From assembly GCA_001773695.1 (NCBI GenBank), contig MEXN01000002.1, positions 1 through 36,115 of the forward strand: DNA of 36,115 bases, given 5' to 3'. A program made the translations under genes and the position numbers. A model generated the notes under the pieces. It did not search any database. It was not told where the DNA came from and worked only from the letters and a program-made list of their open reading frames with translations. The first letter of the stretch is position 1, and each line of letters starts with the position of its first letter. Positions 17,604 through 23,662 of the stretch are shown here, piece by piece. The DNA comes from Candidatus Amesbacteria bacterium RIFCSPLOWO2_01_FULL_48_25 (GTDB lineage: Bacteria > Patescibacteriota > Microgenomatia > CAZETR01 > Amesbacteraceae).

Positions 17604-17632
17604 AGTGTAGTGCTAAATTTGATTGAAGTCAA
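17604..17632 (-). promoter_or_regulatory. Promoter of the 33-residue protein
   Basis: TTGACT (17632-17627), a 17-base spacer and TACACT (17609-17604) on the minus strand, then nine bases to the ATG at 17594. The leader would be about two to three bases. Confidence 0.6.
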
Positions 17633-17658
17633 CCCTTGTTTGGGTTACCATCTTAAAT

Positions 17659-18060
17659 TTAGGAAATGGTTTCCAGGGCGGCTTGGGAGCAAGTCGCGTC
17701 TTGAGAGACGTCGGCTGAACCACCTACTCCAATACCTCCGATGAGTTTACCGCCATGTTTGACGGGGAGACCGCCGGCGATGGTGGTGAGTTCTCCACCA
17801 AATAGCGAATTTAGGTCGTGATATGGTTTGCCTTCGGCGGCGTAGGGGGCCATGTCTGCGGTGGACATACCGAGTGTAGCTGACGTGTAAGCCTTGGCGT
17901 AGGCAAACTTGGGACTAATGGTCAGAGCCCCGTCCATTTTAGTGAAAGCAATCAGTGTGCCGTGATCATCTACGATAGCTGTGGATACAGCTAATCCCAG
18001 TTCTAAAGCCTTTTTTTGGGAAGCGTCTAGAGCTTTTTGAGCTTTATCAAGTGTAATCAT
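17659..18060 (-). CDS. GlcG/HbpS-family protein (DUF336)
   Basis: A 133-residue protein of the heme-binding HbpS/GlcG family: ALDASQKKALELGL, VSTAIVDDHGTLIAFTKMDGA, FAYAKAYTSATLG, PVKHGGKLIGGIGVGGS. In Streptomyces, HbpS binds heme and modulates the SenS/SenR two-component system; here the gene is divergent from a receiver/kinase operon, so a similar accessory role is possible but unproven. No signal peptide is visible. It is unusual for this window in having a near-perfect Shine-Dalgarno, AAAGGAGGTGA, three bases before the ATG, while its neighbours have little or none. Confidence 0.88.
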   Translation of the reverse strand: MITLDKAQKALDASQKKALELGLAVSTAIVDDHGTLIAFTKMDGALTISPKFAYAKAYTSATLGMSTADMAPYAAEGKPYHDLNSLFGGELTTIAGGLPVKHGGKLIGGIGVGGSADVSQDATCSQAALETIS

Positions 18061-18116
18061 AAGTCACCTCCTTTCTGATTTGTGTTTGCTGAGTTACAAT
18101 ACGTATATATAGTATC
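18061..18116. promoter_or_regulatory. Divergent intergenic region with strong Shine-Dalgarno and AT-rich promoter
   Basis: The left part (minus strand) is AAAGGAGGTGA before the GlcG-like gene. The right part has TATATA at 18104-18109, seven bases before the ATG at 18117, as the likely -10 of the signalling operon. Confidence 0.5.
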
Positions 18117-18494
18117 ATGCCGGAAGTTGTAAAGAAAATACTTTTGATCGACGACTATAAGGTGTCGAGAGATTTGTTGCAGGGCTTGTTGGCTGAACGA
18201 GGATTGATGGTGCATTCGGCAAAAGATGGGGAAGACGGGTTGAAGTTGGCTTTTGAAGATAAGTATGATTTAATCTTGATTGATTTGATTTTGCCTAGAT
18301 TAAGTACATTCAGTGTGGTTGAAACTATGTTGAAGCCACCATTAGCATTGCCTGTAGATCGGATAGCTATTTTGTACACAGTGGGAAGCGAGGAAATGCT
18401 GGAGCCAGTTAGAGAATTGGGAGTGAGGAAATTTGTGTTGAAATCGACGGTTGATCAAAAAAAACTAATTGGAGAGATAATTTCTTATTTATGA
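18117..18494 (+). CDS. Stand-alone receiver-domain response regulator, first gene of signalling operon
   Basis: A 125-residue receiver: LLIDDYKVSR for the acidic pocket, LILIDLILP with the acceptor Asp, the switch Thr in ILYTVGSEE and Lys in FVLKSTVDQ. It lacks an output domain. It is the first of six genes joined by four-base ATGA overlaps or short gaps, ending with a histidine kinase and another receiver. Having receivers at both ends suggests phosphotransfer from the kinase at 21427 to two targets. Confidence 0.9.
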   Translation: MPEVVKKILLIDDYKVSRDLLQGLLAERGLMVHSAKDGEDGLKLAFEDKYDLILIDLILPRLSTFSVVETMLKPPLALPVDRIAILYTVGSEEMLEPVRELGVRKFVLKSTVDQKKLIGEIISYL

Positions 18495-19192
18495 CGGAAA
18501 ACTTGACAATTATTGGTGATATTACAAAGAAGGTAGACCGGGCTAGGGCGGTTGGGGTGATGAAGCAGGGGGGGATGGTGCAGATGGTGTGTGGATATGA
18601 TAATCGTGGGGTGGCTAGTATTTTTTTTGATATTACTAATCCTAATGCAGTGGATTTGGTGGTAAAGCGAAAGTCCTTTGAGAATAAGTCTCGGCAAGCC
18701 TTGTTTGGGATTATGACCCCGGCCAGTGTTTATGGAAGTGTAGCTGATTTGCCATATACGATAAATTTAGAAGGTATAAATAGGGCCCCGTGTTTTTTAT
18801 TGACACCTATAAGAGACGCGGCTAATTTTCCAGAAGCTGCGGTAAAGCGCAAAGGCAACTTACCCTATGCCTTGTGTTTTATTTCTGATGCGATAGATGG
18901 TTTTTCTGAATTGGTTAATACGGCGAGGAAATGGGGAATGGAGGTGGGCGGGACGTCACAAAACGTGACTGGGACAGGAAATATCAGACGGGGAGAAGAA
19001 GCCAGGGTCTTTTTTTATCAAACTCCTGGTCCAAAAATGTGGCTGAAAACAGGGGTACCGTTGACAGGCGATTCGTTTACAGTTTTGGAACTGGATCCAG
19101 CGAGGCCGGAGGCGAAGTTGTGGAGGCCGGGAAGTAGCGACTACGCTCTCGCTTGTTCTTTGTTGGGATTGGCGCCTATAACGAAAGGGTAA
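18491..19192 (+). CDS. Divergent YrdC/Sua5-like protein
   Basis: A 233-residue protein that follows the YrdC/TsaC fold pattern: GGMVQMV for the first strand, NPNAVDLVVKRKS for the helix and the Lys-rich segment, and VGGTSQNVTGTG for the TSAN-x-SG motif near residue 160. Members of this family make carbamoyl-adenylates, such as threonylcarbamoyl-AMP for tRNA, or carbamoylate natural products. The usual TDTxYGL motif is replaced by CGYDNRG, so substrate and activity are probably changed. It is embedded between a receiver and a methyltransferase and overlaps the receiver by ATGA. The family call is by eye and moderate. Confidence 0.55.
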   Translation: MTENLTIIGDITKKVDRARAVGVMKQGGMVQMVCGYDNRGVASIFFDITNPNAVDLVVKRKSFENKSRQALFGIMTPASVYGSVADLPYTINLEGINRAPCFLLTPIRDAANFPEAAVKRKGNLPYALCFISDAIDGFSELVNTARKWGMEVGGTSQNVTGTGNIRRGEEARVFFYQTPGPKMWLKTGVPLTGDSFTVLELDPARPEAKLWRPGSSDYALACSLLGLAPITKG

Positions 19193-19194
19193 AC

Positions 19195-20190
19195 ATGACG
19201 AGAGACTTTTGGGGAGGGGAAGTACTGGAGGAGCTAGTAAGTCGGACTAAACATGGCGACCCATATGTGAGGCAAATTGCCAGGGCATTACTTGGGAATG
19301 TGGAGAAGGGATCGAATGGATGGGTCAGGCGGGTTATGAGTTTGCCGGAGATGAATACTTACAACAGTCCTTTTGAAAAGGCGTTAGTGCTGGAGAAAAT
19401 AATGTTGCACTATATTTTATATGAATTCTGGGAATCGGTGATACACTTGGGAAAGGTGCAGAGAGGAGAACTTGCTAAGGTAAAATCGAGGATAAATGAA
19501 TTGGACCAACCTGAATGGGATAAGGTGGCTGAACAAATAACCGATGATATTTATCTTCGTGTTGCAGGTAGACCTATCCAGACCCATAGACTGAAGAGAT
19601 ATGAGTCGTTGATAGAAAAAATTGTAGTTCCTCTTCTGGGCAAAAATGGTTCTGAAATAGTAGTTGCAGATGCGGGGAGTTCGTCTGGGGCTGGATCTCA
19701 GGTAGCGAGAATGCAGGGACTTCCACTTAAAAAATGGGTGGCAGTAGACATGTGTGATCCAAAGGAAAACTTATCATGGGTTTTAACTTGCTCCATTCGG
19801 TTGGGAGAGATCTTAGATGGTCGATTTAGGAAGATAATAAAAAACATGTTTAATTGGCCGGTGGAGTTTCAATTTGTCAAAGGGGATATAGAGAATTTGC
19901 CTCGAAAATTATTGACAGGATTTGCCGACGTTTATCTGGCAGTTTTTTCCTATTATCAACTTAAAAATCCCAAAAGAGCTTTTGGGCAGGCATTAAAGGT
20001 GGTGAAAACTGGAGGAATAATTTTGTTGACAGATTATTTCCTACCAGGAAAGCTTACGCCTGAGTCAGTCATTACCCCTGGACGGGGCGGGTTACTTACG
20101 ACTGGTGTTTGGCGCAGTAATGGGGCAGGAAGAGCTGAATTGATAACGAGTTATCTTTGGGCGGATACGGATCTGAGTAAGTTTATATGA
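19195..20190 (+). CDS. SAM-dependent methyltransferase
   Basis: With the ATG at 19195 the protein has 331 residues. An N-terminal helical part of about 150 residues precedes a class I Rossmann domain whose SAM-binding loop is VVADAGSSSGAGSQ; then VAVDMCDP, a GDIENLP-type adenine motif, and GGIILLTDYFLPGK in the later strand. It starts two bases after the YrdC-like stop and overlaps the next gene by ATGA. The domain order resembles small-molecule methyltransferases with a helical lid more than RNA enzymes, but the substrate cannot be read from sequence. Confidence 0.75.
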   Translation: MTRDFWGGEVLEELVSRTKHGDPYVRQIARALLGNVEKGSNGWVRRVMSLPEMNTYNSPFEKALVLEKIMLHYILYEFWESVIHLGKVQRGELAKVKSRINELDQPEWDKVAEQITDDIYLRVAGRPIQTHRLKRYESLIEKIVVPLLGKNGSEIVVADAGSSSGAGSQVARMQGLPLKKWVAVDMCDPKENLSWVLTCSIRLGEILDGRFRKIIKNMFNWPVEFQFVKGDIENLPRKLLTGFADVYLAVFSYYQLKNPKRAFGQALKVVKTGGIILLTDYFLPGKLTPESVITPGRGGLLTTGVWRSNGAGRAELITSYLWADTDLSKFI

Positions 20191-21458
20191 CGGAAACATT
20201 GAGTTTGAATTATCGAGAAGCTATCCAGACTCCTGGGAGTATTCCCCGTTTGGATACAGATCTATTGTGTCCGGGAATGGATCCCCCGGGAGAGATAGTG
20301 GCTGATAGGTTGGAAAAGTTAATCGCGAGATTAGAAGACATGCCGGAGACTTATGTGGAGTTGCCTAACCCAATGTCTTCACCTAGTCAGGTCATAAAGA
20401 CTAAGCGCTGGGTGGAGGTGGCTAAAAAGAAGGGAGTGGGAGATCGAGTGGCGATTCACACCCGCTTGTTAAGAGAAGATGTGCAATTGGCTTTGGATTG
20501 TGGGGCGGTGAGGATTTACTTTTACGGGAGTTTATTATTCAGAAATGGGGGTCAAAAGACAGTCGGAGAATTATTGGGGAAGACAGAAGAAGTTGCTCAA
20601 TTGGCGGTGGGCCGAGCGAAGTTTTTGCGAGCGAGCTTGGAGCACGCGACACAAACGCCGGAGGATAAGGTGGCTCAGTTCGTGTCAGGGATACAAAACA
20701 TAAACCGGAAATTGAATGATCCAATTATCAAAGGTTTGGGATTGCCGGATACTAATGGTGTAGCTATGCCTGTGGATTACGAGAGGCTTATGGGCTTGTT
20801 GGCCAAGATATGTCCAGGGAGAGAGTTTACCTTATTTGCCCATTTACATGATGACTCTGGCCGGGCGGTGGAAAATTGGCATTGTTTGCTGTATGAATGC
20901 CGGAGATATGGATTTAACTTGTGTATGGAGGCCGTACCTGAGATGTATCCTGGGGAAAGGTTGGGGATTAGGCCGACCTTTGAGGAGACGGGGAAGCAAT
21001 TGCCTCCGGAGGTCTGGGGAGTAATTGGTGGTGCGTCATGGAAAATTTCATCTCCGGCCGATTTGGAAGGTGCGGCTGGCATACATGTGGCTGGAGTGCA
21101 TACTAAAACCATGGGAGTTTATTCCAGACCAGGTCGGAATAACTTACCTAGCCCGGGGTTGTATTCGATTATGGGGGCGATGAACATTGAAAAGGTTCAG
21201 AAATTGTTGGATGGGAGAGTGAGTGACCGGGGGGTTTTGAAATCGGCCGCTCTGGTGGCGCGTGAGATTGCGGTTCAAGAGAGTAATCAGAAACAGGGGG
21301 CGACATTGAGATTGGCTCAGATAGCTTTGACAGATCCTGAACGAGTGGTTAAAGCGGCTAGTCAACTGGGTGCAATAGACGAATGGACGGAATACGTGTT
21401 GCCGGTTGTGATTGGAAATCTGATGAATGAAGTTTTACAATGGGAGAGTGTTAAATAA
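20187..21458 (+). CDS. HMGL-like (DRE-TIM) enzyme, homocitrate/isopropylmalate-synthase type, altered active site
   Basis: A 423-residue TIM-barrel protein of the family that condenses or cleaves acyl-CoA/2-oxoacid substrates. Seen motifs: LGLPDTNGVAMP, the metal-binding HxH in FAHLHDDSGRAVEN, GERLGI, and a GIHVAGVHTKTMGVY segment. The usual N-terminal DTTLRDGxQ-PG motif reads DTDLLCPGMDPPG, so the catalytic Arg-Asp pair is replaced. The enzyme may do a different reaction or have lost activity. No leucine or lysine pathway genes are near; instead it sits between a methyltransferase and a histidine kinase. Confidence 0.75.
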   Translation: MTETLSLNYREAIQTPGSIPRLDTDLLCPGMDPPGEIVADRLEKLIARLEDMPETYVELPNPMSSPSQVIKTKRWVEVAKKKGVGDRVAIHTRLLREDVQLALDCGAVRIYFYGSLLFRNGGQKTVGELLGKTEEVAQLAVGRAKFLRASLEHATQTPEDKVAQFVSGIQNINRKLNDPIIKGLGLPDTNGVAMPVDYERLMGLLAKICPGREFTLFAHLHDDSGRAVENWHCLLYECRRYGFNLCMEAVPEMYPGERLGIRPTFEETGKQLPPEVWGVIGGASWKISSPADLEGAAGIHVAGVHTKTMGVYSRPGRNNLPSPGLYSIMGAMNIEKVQKLLDGRVSDRGVLKSAALVAREIAVQESNQKQGATLRLAQIALTDPERVVKAASQLGAIDEWTEYVLPVVIGNLMNEVLQWESVK

Positions 21459-22755
21459 TACTCCTAGGTCGAGAGAGACGTTGGCGGCGCTGTGGAAGAT
21501 ACAAAAATTGATACTTGATACATTGGACTTTACGCAGGTGGTCCAGAAGATAGTGGATAGCATCGCCATCGAGTTGGATTATTTAAAACTAGGGTACCGG
21601 GCGGTGGTTTTGGTGCTAGCTGATGAGAAGGCTGGGGTTTTGAAGCGGGTGTCGATGTCTCAAACTTCGGCTGCTGAGGCTATTATGGGAGCAGGGAAGA
21701 TGACATTTGACGAGATAGAGGTGCCGCTTGGGGCGACCGAAAACTTTTGTGTTAAGACATATATTGACCATCAGATTAGGATTACTCGCGATTGGAAGGA
21801 TATTTTGACTCCGCCAATGGTTGAGGAGGAAGCGAGAAGGCTCCAACAGGTGTCGGCCGTGAAGAATAGTTTGGTATATCCGATTATGGAGAGAGAGAAG
21901 TGTATTGGAGTGATGATCTTTAGTTTGGAGAAGGAAGCGTCTGAAATGAGTGATGAGGAAAAAGATTTGATACAGAGTTTTACAGATATAGTGAGCTTGG
22001 CGGTTCATGATGCCAAGATTTATGCGGAACTAGACGCGGCCAATGACAAGTTGAAAGAGTTGGATAAGCTTAAGGATGAGTTTATTTCGATAGCCTCCCA
22101 TGAGCTGCGGGCTCCGGCGGGAGTGGTCAAGAATTATTTGTGGACGGTGATTAATGGCAAAAAGAAATTGCCGGAGCAGGTGATATCGGATTTGCAGAAG
22201 GCGTACGGTGCCGGAGATAGGCTGGCGGGATTGGTTGATGACCTGCTCGATGTTTCTCGGATTGAAGCTGGCAGGCTGGAGATGCATGAGGAGGAGTTTG
22301 ATTTGGGGCAGTTGATTATTGAGACTGCGGAGGAATATCAAAATCGGGCTGGAGTCAAGAAAGTGAAGTTAGATGCCGGAGAAGTGAAAGATGGAGTGGT
22401 TAAGGTTAAAACGGATAGAAATAAAATCCACCAGGTGACGGGGAACTTGATTGATAACGCGATTAAGTTTACGCCGGAGGGGGGAACAGTAACAGTAAAA
22501 GTAAATAGTAATAGGGGAAATGCAAGGGTGGTGGTGACCGACACTGGGGTGGGGATAGCAAAGGAGGACCAAAGCCGTTTGTTTACTAAGTTCGGCCGGA
22601 TTGATACCAGTGGTACTGAAGTGGGACGGACGACCGGCACCGGGTTGGGGTTGTATATTTGTAAAAGAATCGTAGAATTATCTAAAGGGAAAATTTGGGT
22701 TGAATCCCAACCCAAAAAAGGCACGAAGATGCTATTTGAATTGCCAAGCTTATGA
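21427..22755 (+). CDS. Soluble GAF-domain histidine kinase
   Basis: A 442-residue kinase with no membrane helix. Residues about 20-195 form a GAF-type sensor domain, a short coiled coil follows, then HisKA with the phospho-acceptor in SHELRAP (His225) and HATPase with the N-box NLIDNAIKF, DTGVGIA and GTGLGL. It is complete and should autophosphorylate in response to a cytoplasmic ligand. The ATG at 21427 overlaps the HMGL-like gene by 32 bases; a GTG at 21448 with an 11-base overlap is an alternative start. It overlaps the following receiver by ATGA. Confidence 0.93.
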   Translation: MKFYNGRVLNNTPRSRETLAALWKIQKLILDTLDFTQVVQKIVDSIAIELDYLKLGYRAVVLVLADEKAGVLKRVSMSQTSAAEAIMGAGKMTFDEIEVPLGATENFCVKTYIDHQIRITRDWKDILTPPMVEEEARRLQQVSAVKNSLVYPIMEREKCIGVMIFSLEKEASEMSDEEKDLIQSFTDIVSLAVHDAKIYAELDAANDKLKELDKLKDEFISIASHELRAPAGVVKNYLWTVINGKKKLPEQVISDLQKAYGAGDRLAGLVDDLLDVSRIEAGRLEMHEEEFDLGQLIIETAEEYQNRAGVKKVKLDAGEVKDGVVKVKTDRNKIHQVTGNLIDNAIKFTPEGGTVTVKVNSNRGNARVVVTDTGVGIAKEDQSRLFTKFGRIDTSGTEVGRTTGTGLGLYICKRIVELSKGKIWVESQPKKGTKMLFELPSL

Positions 22756-23150
22756 TTGCCTCGAGAATGACACCCAAAAAAATACTTTTGGTTGACGATG
22801 ATCGGGACTTGGTGGATTTATGGAAGAGGTTTTTGGTGGAGGCAGGGTATGAGGTGGATATAGCGTATGACGGACGGGAAGGATTGGGGCTGGCTTTGAA
22901 AGGTGGATATGCATTGGTGGTATTGGATGCGATGATGCCCAGAATGGATGGGTTGGGTGTCTTGGAGCAGATGAACAGTGCCGATCCTCGGCCCAATAAC
23001 GGGCCGGTGGTGATGATATCCAATTTGGACCGGGACTCGCTATCGGCAAAAGCGGTGAAATTGGGGGCTTTGGGATGTATTACCAAGTCTAATACCAACC
23101 CGGCGGCATTTGTTTCCGAAGTTAAGAAGTTTTTGACGCAGGTAGGATAA
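22752..23150 (+). CDS. Stand-alone receiver-domain response regulator, partner of the 21427 kinase
   Basis: A 132-residue receiver: LLVDDDRDL, LVVLDAMMPRMDG with the acceptor Asp, VVMISNLDR and the Lys in CITKSNTNP. No output domain. It overlaps the kinase by ATGA, which makes them an obvious pair. Its last codons (FLTQVG and stop) lie in the left 29-bp repeat that bounds the hicBA cassette; the same 29 bases on the right encode the end of the convergent kinase. Confidence 0.93.
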   Translation: MIASRMTPKKILLVDDDRDLVDLWKRFLVEAGYEVDIAYDGREGLGLALKGGYALVVLDAMMPRMDGLGVLEQMNSADPRPNNGPVVMISNLDRDSLSAKAVKLGALGCITKSNTNPAAFVSEVKKFLTQVG

Positions 23151-23155
23151 AGCAG
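23127..23155 (+). repeat. 29-bp direct repeat, left copy, at end of receiver gene
   Basis: This 29-base sequence, starting AAGTTTTTGACGCAGG and ending AAAGCAG, is identical to 23661-23689. Here it encodes the last residues and TAA stop of the receiver at 22752. Confidence 0.95.
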
Positions 23156-23168
23156 TAGAAATTAGTGG

Positions 23169-23174
23169 TATACT
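23169..23174 (+). promoter_or_regulatory. TATACT six bases before the hicB GTG
   Basis: A -10 hexamer (five of six) followed by AGGTGT and the GTG start at 23181. No clear -35 at 17 bases. Confidence 0.5.
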
Positions 23175-23180
23175 AGGTGT

Positions 23181-23426
23181 GTGACGAAACAAAAGCACAA
23201 AGTACTTAATTATAGTACTGTATTTGAGGAGGATCCAAATGGAGGATATTCTGTTTGGGTTCCCGATCTGCCTGGATGTGCTTCTCAAGGAGAGTCGTTA
23301 GACGAAGCCAAAAAGAACATAATAGAAGCTATCGGACTTTACTTGGAAGAAGCGCCCACTGAATACTTTAGTCCCAAATATTCTTCTCTCAATCAATTCA
23401 TCATTCCGATTCAAGTTTCCGTCTAG
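23181..23426 (+). CDS. hicB: HicB-like antitoxin
   Basis: An 81-residue protein with the HicB fold signature: FEEDPNGGYSVWVPDLPGCASQGESLDEAKKNIIEAI. In HicAB modules this domain neutralises HicA. No C-terminal DNA-binding domain (RHH or HTH) is present, so autoregulation would need another mechanism. The GTG start is supported by the -10 six bases upstream. hicA follows after two bases. The order antitoxin-toxin is the reverse of the classical hicA-hicB, but both orders occur. Confidence 0.9.
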   Translation: MTKQKHKVLNYSTVFEEDPNGGYSVWVPDLPGCASQGESLDEAKKNIIEAIGLYLEEAPTEYFSPKYSSLNQFIIPIQVSV

Positions 23427-23428
23427 CG

Positions 23429-23662
23429 ATGGGAAAAATCTCAAACGTCTCTGCTAAAGAAGCCATTAAAGCCTTCAGGAAAATCGACTTTGAAGTTGTT
23501 TCCCAAGTTGGAAGCCATATAAAAATGCGTCGAACCATTAACAATTCGACCCAAACCATAATAATTCCTAATCACAAACAACTTAAAACCGGAACCTTAG
23601 TCAAAGGGATTCTTAGACCCATTAATCTTACTCAAGAAGATTTTCTCAAGCTCTTAAGTTAA
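23429..23662 (+). CDS. hicA: HicA-like mRNA interferase toxin
   Basis: A 77-residue protein of the HicA family with a dsRNA-binding-like fold. The catalytic histidine lies in VGSHIKMRR (His30), followed by IIIPNHKQLKTGTLVKGIL, both diagnostic. It degrades mRNA when free of HicB. Its stop codon overlaps the first bases of the right 29-bp repeat and the stop of the convergent histidine kinase. Sequence composition is AT-rich and C over G, unlike the neighbours, which supports acquisition. Confidence 0.93.
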   Translation: MGKISNVSAKEAIKAFRKIDFEVVSQVGSHIKMRRTINNSTQTIIIPNHKQLKTGTLVKGILRPINLTQEDFLKLLS

